From contig NZ_PQVF01000007.1 of assembly GCF_002920915.1 (NCBI RefSeq), positions 1 to 64,000 on the forward strand: 64,000 nucleotides of DNA, read 5' to 3'. Source of the stretch: Solitalea longa. Lineage in GTDB: Bacteria > Bacteroidota > Bacteroidia > Sphingobacteriales > Sphingobacteriaceae. Positions 35,786 through 46,500 of this stretch are shown here, one piece after another. Made by a program: the position numbers and the translations under genes. Positions within the stretch are counted from its first letter, which is position 1; every line of letters starts with the position of its first letter. A model generated the notes under the pieces. The model had not been told where the DNA came from, ran no database searches, and saw only the letters and a list, made by a program, of their open reading frames with translations.

Positions 35786-36559
35786 ATGAAGAGTATTAAA
35801 CGTTTAATAGCAGTTGCTTTGGTGTCAAGCGTCTTAGTTTCTTGCGAAAAAGAAAAATTTCCGTTCACTGATGTGGCCCGGGTGCAATTTGGTCCGCAGC
35901 AGAGTCAGTTTTATACCCCCAATGCTAATCTTGCCGACACCTTAAAGAACTACAATTTTGTTTACATAGGAAATAAAGCCAGCGACACGGTTTATTTTGA
36001 TCTCTATGCTAGCGGAGGGGTGTCTGATCAAGACAGGATCTTTACGCTGAAGCAGGTAAAAGTTGACGGAGCTAATAATGCGGTTGCCGGCCAACATTAC
36101 AGGGCCTTTGATAATGAGTTAATGAAAAATAAGTACTTCGTAAAGGCCGGCCAGGTACATGCCAGGGTTCCCATTATAGTGTATCGCGACGCTTCTTTAA
36201 AAAACATGGAGGTAGTCTTAAAATTCCAGGTGCAGGAGAATGCAAACTTTAAACTGGGTGAAGCGTCCAACTTGTGGCGTAAACTCATTTTATCAGATCG
36301 TCTAGGCCGTAATGCTCAATGGGATCTAAAGATCTACAAAGATCTTTTGGGGGATTATAGCCGGGTAAAACACCAATTCCTGATCGATCATACCGGTCAG
36401 TTATGGAGTGAAGATTGGATGATTAAGATATTAGAAGAAGATCCTGGACAACTCTTCAATTGGGTTAATATAACCAAAGCGGCTTGGGTTGATTATAATA
36501 ATGCTCATCCATTAGATAAATTAAAGGACGAGAACGGGGTATTTGTTATTTTTCCATAA
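35786..36559 (+). CDS. DUF4843 lipoprotein
   Basis: 257 residues with a lipoprotein signal peptide (VLVSCEKE). The domain matches DUF4843 by its layout: an N-terminal beta region with VARVQFG, a central AGQHYRAF, and the C-terminal LGDYSRVKHQFLID. It is a frequent third gene in SusCD loci and is presumed to be a surface accessory lipoprotein; the exact role is unknown. It lies 14 bp after susD and 16 bp before the next gene. Confidence 0.75.
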   Translation: MKSIKRLIAVALVSSVLVSCEKEKFPFTDVARVQFGPQQSQFYTPNANLADTLKNYNFVYIGNKASDTVYFDLYASGGVSDQDRIFTLKQVKVDGANNAVAGQHYRAFDNELMKNKYFVKAGQVHARVPIIVYRDASLKNMEVVLKFQVQENANFKLGEASNLWRKLILSDRLGRNAQWDLKIYKDLLGDYSRVKHQFLIDHTGQLWSEDWMIKILEEDPGQLFNWVNITKAAWVDYNNAHPLDKLKDENGVFVIFP

Positions 36560-36575
36560 TTAGCGGATTTCATCA

Positions 36576-38045
36576 ATGAAAAAAATATATACTATAGCAT
36601 GGGCGGCAGTAGCCTTATTGGCATTAAGCTGTTCCAAAGATTTAGGTAATTATGACTTTAAGCCCAAAGAAGTTATTAGCGTAGAAGGGTTGCAGAAAGC
36701 ATACAGTATTCCTGCAGCCGAAAGGCTTATGATTGACCCCTCCCTAAGTTCTTCTGAAGGGAATGGAAATTTTGAGTGTTTTTGGGGAATTTATGATGGC
36801 AATTATCACGGATTAAACATCCCAAAGATGGACACCATCTCTAAAACCCAAAACTTGGATTACCTGGTGACACAAAGGCCATATGACGAATGGAAACTCG
36901 TGTTTTGTGCAAAAAATAAACAAACGGGATTCGCACAATACTGGCAAATGCCTTTAAAGGTCACTACTCCCTCAGCTGGAGGATGGTATGTTTTAAAAGA
37001 TGACGGCAGCCAAAGCGATATCGATTTATTTAAGACCCCTACTTCCATAATACCTGCCAGTAAGCTTGAAAATATATATAGCAGCTACAATGGAAAAAAA
37101 TTGGAGGGTAAAGCTTCATTTTTGGCTTATTCAACCGATTATTTAACGGGTACTAAAACATTGTTTGCCGGAACTGATAAGGATCTTTCAGCACTTAGTA
37201 TTTATACTTTTAAGGAGTTTAGAAACTTAGGCGGACTATTTTTTGAAGCGCCAAGTGTTAAAGCTCCCGGCTTTTTAATGAATACTGGTCCTAATTATTT
37301 TTTACTAAATAATGGTCAGCTTCATGGTTTTTCGGCGCAAATTTTGGGCGGAGGTTTGTTTAGTGCACGAAAATTAATAGATAATAATGCGCCCTATAAA
37401 ATGTCAAAGTACTTTACGGTAGATGATTACTTAAAGGTCCCTTATTTCTTTGACGACATGAACAGTTCGTTTTTTATAGGAGGCGATGCTACGGAAACTG
37501 CCTTAACAGCAGTGACTGATATTGAAAAGGACAAGAATGGTAAGCCACAAACGGCTATGTCAGCTAAAAACAATAACAAGAAATTGTTATTTATGGATGG
37601 ACTATATGCCTATTTTCAGGATAAGACAGATGCTAACCTGAAAATTTTATCCAACTTAACATTAAGTAGCAGCTCATTTCAAATGGTGAATGATACGGTT
37701 AAAGCCACGGATAAATTTTTCAATGCCTCCAATATTGCCATTTTGCAAGCAGGAGATGAAAACATGGTTTACTTTGCCAATGGCAATGAGGTTTGGTCTC
37801 GTAACTTGTCAAACAAACAAGAAACAAGGCAGTTCATCCTTCCTGCCGGTGAGGAGATCACATTTATCAAACATCGCAAATCAGAAGATGAGCAGTACGC
37901 TTACAATTATGTAATGATTGGCACCAAGGTAGGGGGCAATTATAAAGTACGCATGTTTGAGAAATCGTCCGGTGACTTAAAGCCTAGTCCTAGATTCATC
38001 CTTGAAGGTACAGGTTCAGTAGGGGACGTATATTTTGTTAAGTAG
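36576..38045 (+). CDS. PKD-like family lipoprotein
   Basis: 489 residues, lipoprotein signal ending at LSCSKDLGNYDF, the hallmark opening of the PKD-like family encoded with DUF4843 in SusCD loci. The body looks like an extracellular beta-rich protein (WYVLKDDGSQSDIDLF and similar). It probably assists substrate capture on the surface. It is the last gene before a GC-rich hairpin, ending the sigma/FecR/SusCD unit. Confidence 0.72.
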   Translation: MKKIYTIAWAAVALLALSCSKDLGNYDFKPKEVISVEGLQKAYSIPAAERLMIDPSLSSSEGNGNFECFWGIYDGNYHGLNIPKMDTISKTQNLDYLVTQRPYDEWKLVFCAKNKQTGFAQYWQMPLKVTTPSAGGWYVLKDDGSQSDIDLFKTPTSIIPASKLENIYSSYNGKKLEGKASFLAYSTDYLTGTKTLFAGTDKDLSALSIYTFKEFRNLGGLFFEAPSVKAPGFLMNTGPNYFLLNNGQLHGFSAQILGGGLFSARKLIDNNAPYKMSKYFTVDDYLKVPYFFDDMNSSFFIGGDATETALTAVTDIEKDKNGKPQTAMSAKNNNKKLLFMDGLYAYFQDKTDANLKILSNLTLSSSSFQMVNDTVKATDKFFNASNIAILQAGDENMVYFANGNEVWSRNLSNKQETRQFILPAGEEITFIKHRKSEDEQYAYNYVMIGTKVGGNYKVRMFEKSSGDLKPSPRFILEGTGSVGDVYFVK

Positions 38046-38078
38046 TGTTTAATTATTCAAGCACCTTTTAAATAGAAG

Positions 38079-38103
38079 CCGGCAGCTTTCCTGCTGCCGG
38101 TTA
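38079..38103 (+). terminator. Hairpin ending the susCD unit
   Basis: Perfect 8-bp CCGGCAGC (38079-38086) / GCTGCCGG (38093-38100), followed by a weak TTATC tail. Confidence 0.5.
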
Positions 38104-38201
38104 TCATAATCAAATAAAATAGGATAGCGTATTTCGCCTGCTAAAAAAATAGTAGAATGGGATGGCTAATGCCTAAAAGAATTACCAATTTTTTAAACCA
38201 A

Positions 38202-39635
38202 ATGAAGAAAAAAATTTTAGCAGTTGCCCTTTTGCTTGCGAGCTTCAGTGCATTTGCACAGGTGAGTGTCGTGAAGGGTGTCATTAAAGCGGAAACAAAA
38301 GAGGGCGAAAAGTCACTCTTTAAGATAAATACACCGGTTGCGGAAAATGATAACCCTTTTTATATCGTTAAAGATATTTCGCTTTTAAAGTTGGAGGACG
38401 GTGAATTTAAAGTTGCAGCTACCACTCAACTGAATGAAGATGGCAGCTTTGCCTTTAAGTTTAAGCCATCTTATGAAGGATTTTATGCAATTGGGTATGG
38501 TGGCAGGGACTGGGACAAAGGCCAGTTTCTCTTGTATTTGAAGCCTGGTGATAATGCCGAGGTTTCCATTAACATGAATAAATTTCATGTTGATATGGTT
38601 GGAAAAAATACGCCTGAAAACCAGGTGTTGGTCTCATGGGGCAATTTAACCGAAGAGGTTAAAAACATGGCAGTATACTGGACCTCTTTTTCGGGAAAAA
38701 ACTATCGTGATTTCTTCCCAGTTTTTGAAACAGTACTACCTAAAGCTGAAGCATTCAGAAAAACCATCAATACAAAGAACGTCGCCTTTAATACCTTAAT
38801 GAAAGAGCTGACCTATTACGACCTGGATAATTTTGCTCTTCGATTTATTTTTACACCTCGAATGGAGCATCCGAAAAAGGAAGATATGCTCGCTTACTAT
38901 AATGGGATAGTTATTAAGAATAAATTTCCAAACAACGATATTCTTTCATTGCCTTATGGAGCAAGCTTAATGCAATTATATGCTGCATATGCCACACTCA
39001 ACAGCAAGCCAAGTGCGTCTTTGGAAGATAAGCTGGCCTTATTAAGCACTGATCTGCAAAAGGGCGAATTTATTTTAAGAGAGAAAGTTCCTTTTTTTAA
39101 ATATACCGATGAGCTGGATGACATGGTAAGTAAGTATGGTAATTATTTGCAGACGGCCAGCCAAAAAAAGCGTATTGAAGAGTTTCGTCCGAAATTAAAA
39201 GTACCTAATAAAGGATTTAAAGCGCATGATTTTACTTATCCTGATAAGGATGGAAAAATGGTTTCATTAAGCGATTGCCTTGGCAAAGTGGTAGTGGTTG
39301 ACGTTTGGGCAACCTGGTGCGGCCCTTGTAAAAAGGAAATTCCTTATTTGAAAAATTTGGAAAAAGAACTGCATGGCAAGGATGTCGTTTTTATGAGCGT
39401 TTCAACTGATAAACTAGAAGATAAGGACAAATGGTTGAAAATGGTAGAAGAGATGGAGATGAGCGGGGTTCAACTGCTGGCCGGACAGGGTACCAAAATC
39501 AGCCAGGATTATAAAATAAATTCAATACCGCGATTCCTGGTGATTGACAAGAAGGGAAATATCGTATCAGATGATGCCCCGACTCCTTCCGATCCAAGAT
39601 TGAAGGAAATGGTTGTGACTGCACTTAAAAACTAG
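38202..39635 (+). CDS. Exported TlpA-like thioredoxin-fold protein (long form)
   Basis: The start is ATG 38202, which opens a signal peptide (MKKKILAVALLLASFSAFAQ); an upstream in-frame ATG at 38157 would bury that signal. 477 residues. The N-terminal ~330 residues form a beta then helical region of unknown fold shared with the next gene. The C-terminal ~140 residues form a TlpA/ResA-like thioredoxin domain with WC373GPC376 and a cis-Pro segment (SIPRFLVID). It is a periplasmic thiol-disulfide oxidoreductase and a close paralogue of the following protein. Confidence 0.85.
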   Translation: MKKKILAVALLLASFSAFAQVSVVKGVIKAETKEGEKSLFKINTPVAENDNPFYIVKDISLLKLEDGEFKVAATTQLNEDGSFAFKFKPSYEGFYAIGYGGRDWDKGQFLLYLKPGDNAEVSINMNKFHVDMVGKNTPENQVLVSWGNLTEEVKNMAVYWTSFSGKNYRDFFPVFETVLPKAEAFRKTINTKNVAFNTLMKELTYYDLDNFALRFIFTPRMEHPKKEDMLAYYNGIVIKNKFPNNDILSLPYGASLMQLYAAYATLNSKPSASLEDKLALLSTDLQKGEFILREKVPFFKYTDELDDMVSKYGNYLQTASQKKRIEEFRPKLKVPNKGFKAHDFTYPDKDGKMVSLSDCLGKVVVVDVWATWCGPCKKEIPYLKNLEKELHGKDVVFMSVSTDKLEDKDKWLKMVEEMEMSGVQLLAGQGTKISQDYKINSIPRFLVIDKKGNIVSDDAPTPSDPRLKEMVVTALKN

Positions 39636-39655
39636 GGTTCTAAACGTATCAGAAA

Positions 39656-41005
39656 ATGAAAAAACAATTCTTAATAGGCTCATTATTACTTTCAAACGTT
39701 TGTGCCTTTGCTCAACTAAGTGAAATACAGGGAGTAGTGAGTTCAAATAACAAAGACAAGGCAGCTGGGGTATCGCTCGTAAAAGTGGTAAATGGCCAGT
39801 ATGAGGTTTTTGCTACTACCGGATTAAATGCAGATGGTTCATTCGCTTTTTTAGTACAACCATCGCAAGAAGGTTTCTATGCAATACAGACAAAAGATCA
39901 GGGTCGTCAATTCCCTATTTATTTAAAGCAGGGAGATCACGTAGAGGTAAAAATTGATGATAAAAATAAGGTTGAATTAGCAGGTAAGAATACTCCTGAA
40001 AATCAGGTGCTGGCTTCATGGTCAAAAATGACCGAAGAATTAAAGGCCAGATCAATTAGTGCTGAGGGATACCAGGGAAACATGAACGATTTTTCGAAAT
40101 GCCTTGCCCAGGTAGCTGATCAAACCGAAACCTTTAAAAAAGGCATAAACACCAAGAATGCAACGTTCAATGGGTTAATGAAGAAACTTACCACCTATGA
40201 TCTGGACCTCTGTGCGCTATATTATTTAGCGAACCAAAAGGAAATGCCAAGCAGAGAGGGACTTTCTGCTTACTACAAGCAAATAGTTGTAAAAGATAAA
40301 TTTTCCAATGATGATATCTTTTTAATGGGAAATGGGAAAATGCTGATGAAAATCTATCCTTACTTTGCAAATGGGTTTGATAAGCAACCAACTTTTGATG
40401 AAAGGCTTCAGTATTTAACAACCAATCGTCAAAAAGCTGAGATGGTTTTGGCCGAATATAAGGGCATGAAAACCTATGAACAGTTTGAAGACATGAAGGC
40501 CAAATACGGACAGTACTTACAAGCTCCAAATCACAAAAGGATTGTTGAGGACCTTGATAAAAAGCTGCTTATAACGAAAGCCAAATTTAAAGCACCAGGC
40601 TTTACCTACCCTGATCTAAACGGGAAAATGGTTTCATTAAGTGATTTTACCGGAAAAGTAGTGTTAATGGATATTTGGGCCTCATGGTGTGGACCTTGTA
40701 AACAAGAGATTCCGTATTTAAATGCACTTGAAAAAGAGATGCATGGTAAGGATGTGGTATTCATGAGTGTTAGTATTGATAAGCTGACAGACAAGGATAA
40801 GTGGTTAAAAGCTATTGCCGATAATCAGGCGGGCGGTAATCAACTCTTTTCGGCAAATGATACCCAATTCGCGAAAGATTATATGATCACTACGATTCCA
40901 CGTTTTGTGGTCATTGATAAGAAAGGAAATATGGTTCAAATGAATGCGCCGCGTCCTTCTTCTCCTGATTTAAAGCAATTACTTCTGGAAGAACTTAAAA
41001 AATAG
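39656..41005 (+). CDS. Exported TlpA-like thioredoxin-fold protein, paralogue of preceding gene
   Basis: 449 residues with a signal peptide (to FAQ). It has the same architecture as its upstream neighbour: shared segments such as GKNTPENQVL, DGSFAF and NTKNATFN in the N-terminal region, and a C-terminal thioredoxin domain with WC345GPC348 and TIPRFVVID. Tandem duplication is evident, 20 bp apart. The role is presumably to reduce disulfides in periplasmic or surface partners of this locus. Confidence 0.85.
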   Translation: MKKQFLIGSLLLSNVCAFAQLSEIQGVVSSNNKDKAAGVSLVKVVNGQYEVFATTGLNADGSFAFLVQPSQEGFYAIQTKDQGRQFPIYLKQGDHVEVKIDDKNKVELAGKNTPENQVLASWSKMTEELKARSISAEGYQGNMNDFSKCLAQVADQTETFKKGINTKNATFNGLMKKLTTYDLDLCALYYLANQKEMPSREGLSAYYKQIVVKDKFSNDDIFLMGNGKMLMKIYPYFANGFDKQPTFDERLQYLTTNRQKAEMVLAEYKGMKTYEQFEDMKAKYGQYLQAPNHKRIVEDLDKKLLITKAKFKAPGFTYPDLNGKMVSLSDFTGKVVLMDIWASWCGPCKQEIPYLNALEKEMHGKDVVFMSVSIDKLTDKDKWLKAIADNQAGGNQLFSANDTQFAKDYMITTIPRFVVIDKKGNMVQMNAPRPSSPDLKQLLLEELKK

Positions 41006-41061
41006 ACCTGTTAACAAAGGATAATTAATCTAAGTTCTGATTTCGAAAAGAAAATATTCAA

Positions 41062-42546
41062 ATGCGTAAAATAGTTTATTTGTTGTTCTTGGGTATATGG
41101 GCCGTTATTGGCCCTCTCCATGCACAAACTGTGAAATCTGATTCAGTTTTCTTGAAGCTTCAACAAGCATTTATGGCTAAAAGTGTAGGCTTATTGGAGC
41201 CTGTTCTTAGCAATGATTTTTCAGTAGGTGTTTATAACAGCCCGATTGCAAAATATATGTTGCAAAATATAGTAAGCCATTTTGCGGTTGATTCAATGAA
41301 ATTGAAAGCAGTAGAAAGGGTTTCTGGGAAAAACTCAGTGCTGTTTATTGTCTATCCCCATGGAGAACCGGCAATCACTACCCGTGCCTGGTTAAATGAT
41401 AGCCATAAGTTGTTATACGTTGATCTATTTGATCAATTGTGCGGTTTAAACCGTTATAAGGTTTCTACCTTACAAGCCACCATACCCATAGAGGTTAAAG
41501 ATGGCTCTATATACTTAATAGCTACTATTAACGATAGCCAGAAGCCTTTGCGTTTTTTGTTTGATACAGGTGCTGATGGGATGGCAATGCGAAAATCTCT
41601 GGCTGACAGTTTAGGACTGAGAGTAGCACGGGAGCAAAATACTTCGGTTGTTGGCGGTAATATGCAAATTCAGGTTTCAACCGGCAATACCATCCATTTC
41701 GACAAGTTTGCTGTGAATAACCAAAGCGTGGCGATTTTTGAGCACGTGCGTGAAGGTACCGCTGGAATCATTGGGATAAATTTGGCTTACCAATATATCG
41801 TAAAAGTTGATTTCGATAAAATGATCATGCAGCTCTACAGCATGGGTAATTATAATGAAGAAGACAAGGGGGGAACCACCTTGAGCATTAAGAACGGCAA
41901 AGGTATTCTTGAACTTCCCCTTAATTTAAAAGTGGGCCAAAAAGAAGTAACCGGTAATTTTATTTTCGATACTGGTGCAGGCTATTATGTGATAGGCTTT
42001 GGCGATTTCGTGAAAAGAAATGAGCTTTTAAGCAGTGGGTTCAAGCCTTATTTCAGCTCTACAACGGTAAGTATGGGTGTGTCATCGCCCACCTTTACCG
42101 GAAATTTTGAAAAAATGACGGTAGGCGCAATTGACCTTCGCAATGTACCGGGAACGTTAAAAAAATATCGTGAGGGTGATGAGAGGGCCACAATTGAAGA
42201 TGGTTCATTTGGAGTAAAAACCATCAGTCGCTTTAATTTTACGATTAACCTTGCTGAGAAAACCATTCATTTAACCCCTAACCAACGATTTAATACCCCG
42301 ATTGATTTTATGCTTGGCGATAAAATGTTCAGCTTCAACGAAAGAGGGCAGCTGGCTGTGCTAGTTGACATTACAGCAGAACAGCTATTCAAGCAAGGAG
42401 ATGTGGTTTTATCTATTAATGATATTGAATCGGAAACATTAAAGAAAGATCCTGCACGAATTCTGAAACTTCAAGCAATGCCCTCGGGCTCCAAACTTTC
42501 ATTTAAAGTGTTGAGGGATGGGCAGGTAGTAACTATTTCAGCTTAA
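41062..42546 (+). CDS. Retropepsin-like aspartyl protease with C-terminal PDZ-like domain
   Basis: 494 residues with a signal peptide (to LHAQ). Two aspartyl-protease DTGA motifs occur in one chain: FLFDTGADG (D168) and FIFDTGAGY (D303), as in Bacteroidota proteins with paired retropepsin-like domains. The C-terminal ~90 residues resemble a PDZ domain (LFKQGDVVLSINDIES). A periplasmic or surface protease is likely. Its position after the thioredoxins and SusCD genes suggests protein or peptide processing. Confidence 0.82.
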   Translation: MRKIVYLLFLGIWAVIGPLHAQTVKSDSVFLKLQQAFMAKSVGLLEPVLSNDFSVGVYNSPIAKYMLQNIVSHFAVDSMKLKAVERVSGKNSVLFIVYPHGEPAITTRAWLNDSHKLLYVDLFDQLCGLNRYKVSTLQATIPIEVKDGSIYLIATINDSQKPLRFLFDTGADGMAMRKSLADSLGLRVAREQNTSVVGGNMQIQVSTGNTIHFDKFAVNNQSVAIFEHVREGTAGIIGINLAYQYIVKVDFDKMIMQLYSMGNYNEEDKGGTTLSIKNGKGILELPLNLKVGQKEVTGNFIFDTGAGYYVIGFGDFVKRNELLSSGFKPYFSSTTVSMGVSSPTFTGNFEKMTVGAIDLRNVPGTLKKYREGDERATIEDGSFGVKTISRFNFTINLAEKTIHLTPNQRFNTPIDFMLGDKMFSFNERGQLAVLVDITAEQLFKQGDVVLSINDIESETLKKDPARILKLQAMPSGSKLSFKVLRDGQVVTISA

Positions 42547-42578
42547 TGAGTAGTAGGCATTTTTGCAGCGCATAAAAA

Positions 42579-42612
42579 AAACGGCCGTTTCTATGGAGAA
42601 ACAGTCGCTTTA
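42579..42612 (+). terminator. Terminator after the aspartyl protease gene
   Basis: Imperfect long stem: AAACGGCCGTTTCT pairs, with wobble and one mismatch, to AGAAACAGTCGCTTT around an ATGG loop. Confidence 0.5.
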
Positions 42613-42690
42613 TGCGGCAGAGGTTTCGTCAAACATATTGCTTTCCGAGTTAATATTTTTCTTACGTGGCGGCCATTAAAATATTATTTC

Positions 42691-42757
42691 GTTTTTTTTA
42701 AAAAACCAATCACCCTTTTTTGCACTGCGTGCGACATGTCATTGTATGAAAGAAAAC
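42691..42757 (+). promoter_or_regulatory. Second copy of the fecR-start regulatory block (copy B), with vestigial fecR start
   Basis: Same sequence and spacing as 29633-29700, with five or so differences up to an ATG at 42746. After that ATG copy B lacks one A relative to fecR, and the frame stops at TAG after 11 codons. It looks like a relic of a fecR 5' end whose promoter is now in front of the 42890-51981 genes. The whole gap 42547-42889 contains only this block and the hairpin before it. Confidence 0.5.
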
Positions 42758-42889
42758 AAGGCAACCATGTTGTGCATTTAGAGCAGGTGATAAATAGTTC
42801 AGCCTAAAGTTTGACAATAAATTCATTGAAGTTAACCGAATAGAATTGTACGCTAAGAAATCGAATCAATCACCAATATCAATTCAATA

Positions 42890-43498
42890 ATGAAAAAAGT
42901 TAAAATCGGGTCTACACTAAGGACTTTACTTCTTATGATACCAATCCTGGGGATTGCTCAATTTTCATTTGCCCAAAAAAATAAAGGCAAAAACAAAGAG
43001 GTGCCTGCATGGGTCAGGATGATGGACGAGCCGGGAGTAAATTATAACCAGGCCATTGCGGAGTTTGAGAAATTTTGGGCAGGGCGCCAAAGGCCTGAGG
43101 TGGAAAATGAATTATTTGAGAGCGCAGGAAATGAGGAACGTGAACGCGAATTAGAACGTAAGCAAAAGCGTTTGAGTAAAAACGATCCGGCTGTCATTTA
43201 TGCAAGTGAATACAAGCAATTTATACAGTGGCAAATTGATATGGCCGGTCTTGTAAAACCGGATGGCACGGTGATGACGATGGAGGAGCGTTTGGGTGAG
43301 TGGAAAAAGGATCAAGAGTTTCGTAAAGCCTATCAGTATAGACATCACAGAAAAGATAAGGAGCCAGGGAAAGATCATCCGGTGGATCCTCAGAAAAAAG
43401 AAAAAGAGGTAGGTAAAGACAGTCCGGTGGATCCTCAGAAAAAGGAACCTAAAGACAAGCAACCTGCACCGATCAAACCCATTAAGGGCAAAAACTAA
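42890..43498 (+). CDS. Small exported basic/charged protein of unknown function
   Basis: 202 residues. A signal peptide (to FSFAQ) is followed by a Lys/Glu-rich body and a C-terminal tail with two 15-residue repeats (GKDHPVDPQKKEKEV and GKDSPVDPQKKEPKD). I do not recognise a family. It is the first gene after the copy-B regulatory block and 34 bp before the large T9SS substrate, suggesting a role in that secretion unit. The charged low-complexity tail suggests it is extended or interacts with the cell surface. Confidence 0.65.
   Translation: MKKVKIGSTLRTLLLMIPILGIAQFSFAQKNKGKNKEVPAWVRMMDEPGVNYNQAIAEFEKFWAGRQRPEVENELFESAGNEERERELERKQKRLSKNDPAVIYASEYKQFIQWQIDMAGLVKPDGTVMTMEERLGEWKKDQEFRKAYQYRHHRKDKEPGKDHPVDPQKKEKEVGKDSPVDPQKKEPKDKQPAPIKPIKGKN
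43379..43443 (+). repeat. 45-bp tandem repeat in the small exported protein gene
   Basis: An identical 20-bp block beginning CCGGTGGATCCTCAG occurs at 43379 and 43424, a 45-bp (15-codon) period that encodes the PVDPQKKE repeat. Confidence 0.7.
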
Positions 43499-43532
43499 AA
43501 GTAACTCTATTACCAGATACTAAAAGCAAAAA

Positions 43533-46500
43533 ATGAAAAAAATATACTTTTTCTGCATTCTATTGCTCTCCATATTCCTCGCTTTTTCCGCGAAGACCTA
43601 TGCACAAAACTATACTTGGAGAAATGTAGGGCCCCAAGCTTTTCCTATTGATGCAGCCCAAGCGATTGCCGGGCAGGGGAGGGTGACCCATTTCAAATTC
43701 GATCCAGTAAATCACAACCGGATATATGCCATCTGTGGTCTTTCGGCCTGGGTAAGTGACAATAAAGGCGATAATTGGAAAACTTTGGGTACGGACAAAA
43801 TGCCCTATCTCTTGACCAGTTCCTCTATTTGTATCGATTATACGGATAATAACACACTGTATTTGGGTACAGGTGAACCGTGTTACTATGGGGGAGGAAA
43901 TGGTGTGTGGAAATCGACCGATGGCGGGGCTACTTTTCAGCCTTCTAATACAGGTATGACTGGTGGATGTGTCAGAGAGATTTTAATGGATCCTACCGAC
44001 CATAACACGGTTGTTGCCGCTACAATGGATGGTATTTTCCGTACTACTGATGCCGGTGCCACTTGGACCAAAATTGTTAATGATAAGTTTGTTGATATGC
44101 GCTTCGCTCCGGAGCCGGGTTCAACAACGCTTTATGCGGTAACCTATAACAACGGTATCTTTTACAAATCGACCGACATGGGCCTAAACTGGACCTCTCA
44201 AACTATTAATACAATACCTAATACTAATAATACCGCAAGGGTAGCCGTAAGTGATGCCGATCCAAATGTGGTATATGTGTCTTATTTCGGTAGCAATAGC
44301 GGTGCTATAAACGTACCTTCAGCATCATCCTATGGAGGTGTTATCTACATGTCAAAAGACCGCGGGGCAACGTTTACGCTGAAAAAAGGAGATAATCAGC
44401 CTAACCTGGTTGGATATGCCAGAAACGCGGCCGGTCAAGGACTCTACAATTTCGACTTGGTGGCCGATCCGAACAATGCAAAAACGCTGTACTTGTGTGG
44501 GCACCTTATCTGGAAAAGTACGGATGAAGGAGTGAATTGGGTTCAAGCCTATCAAACCACTTGGCAAAAAACCATTCATACCGACATGCACTGGTTAAGG
44601 TTTAACCCTTATAATTCCTCAGAGATGTATTGTGCTACTGATGGAGGTTTCTATTTGAGTAAAGATAATGCCGTAACCTGGACACCAAAAACCCAAGGTA
44701 TGGCTAACACTCAGTTTGCCAGCATAGCCAATAGCCCAATAAGTAAGCATTTAATTGCTGGCGGTACTCAGGATAACGGAGAGCTATTTTATTATAATGG
44801 TGTGTGGACGAGTAGCTATCCTGGTGATCAAAACTCAGTTTACTATCACGATAACTTTTCTGACTTTGTCTATTTAGTCGCCCCCGGAACCTCCTCTGCC
44901 CCTGTCAACGCCTCTAAGAAGGATTATAAGCGATGGCCTAACTCTAGTTTCGTATGGGACATCGGTGTTGATCCTAATACTATGGGTCCTACTCGAACAA
45001 ATTCTGACAAATTGGCATTTTCTAAATTTCAAGCAAATCAGGCTTTTTGGTCATATAGAGAAGTGTGGCGTTCAAACAACATTGATGCTGGGCCTACCCC
45101 TAACAACACTAGCCTTCCCAAGCCAACCTGGACCAAAATTTACTCCAAAGTGCCGATGACAATGGCAATGGCTCAATCGCCGGCAGATATTAATACGCTG
45201 TTTGTACTTGGTGAGGATAAGAAGATTTACCGTAGTTATAATGTCAATGCAGCAACACCCTCTTTTTCGGCAGGTGTGAGTGCTCCGCAGCCTTCAGGGA
45301 ATGCCAGTACAGGCGCATTGGCGGTATTTAAAAACGGTGTAATGTACATGGCGAGTAATGGTTATGCGTATAGAACAACTGACGATGGCACTACTTGGAC
45401 AGCAATAGGTTCAGGCCCTGTTACCACCCGTCTGAATTCTGAAAACATAGAGAATATGGTGGCAGATACCACCCGCCAGGATATTGAAGCGATATATGCT
45501 CAAACCGGACGAGCCGTTTATTATAAAGATAATACAATGACCGATTGGGCCCTTTATTCAGATGGTTTACCAAGTTTGGTGGCTTTAAAAGGTTTTGATA
45601 TTTTCTATGATCAGGACAATAAAGAGAATAGCTTATTAAGACTGGGCACTTATGGCCGTGGGGCATGGGAATGCTACCTGGTTAATAGTACTCCTGATCA
45701 GACAAATTCGCCTCCCGTTGTTAACATCTCGTCAATGGTAGATGGGGAAAGCTTGTATGCAAATCAGTCAATAAAGCTTACGTCAAAAGCAACTGATCTA
45801 GATGGCCACATTGTTAACGTTGAATATTTTAATAATGGAAAATCAATTGGTAAGGCATCCCAGCTTCCATATGAGGTACCATTTACCGTTCCAAATTTAA
45901 GCGGTGAACAGCTGACCATTACGGCGGTAGCTACAGATGATAAAGGTTTGCAAGGTGTTTCTACTCCGGTTAAGGTTACTTTAACAGAGCCACTATGTGG
46001 AAGCGGAAGCTCTTCATTTATTGCACCACAAACAAAATTAAAAGTACATTCTTTTGATAATGAGCTCTTTTTTAGTGGTATACATACAGCACCTAGGGTT
46101 ATAGATAATAATAAAACCTTGGCTTGGAATACAAATTATCCAATTGTACCAACGCAGCCAGGTCCTTATCCTCCTTTTCCGCATTGGATTGCACTTGATC
46201 TGGGAGCCGACTATTCAGTAAATCAATTTATGGCCACTTGGGCTAATGCTGGAGACGGAAGGGTTAAGGATTACGAGTTTTATGTGTCCATGGATCCCAA
46301 CGATTGGGGCCAACCGGTGGCCAAGGGGTCATTTGAAAACACCGCTGATGATAAGCTGGTTACTTTTGCCGATAAAAAAGGAAGATACGTTAAATTTGTA
46401 GGGCTTTCAGGTCAAACTGATGTACCACAAATAGCACTTGGTGAGCTTTATGTAGGGGGTTGCCCTTTTAACGAGCCTCCTGTTGTATCCATTTCTTCTC

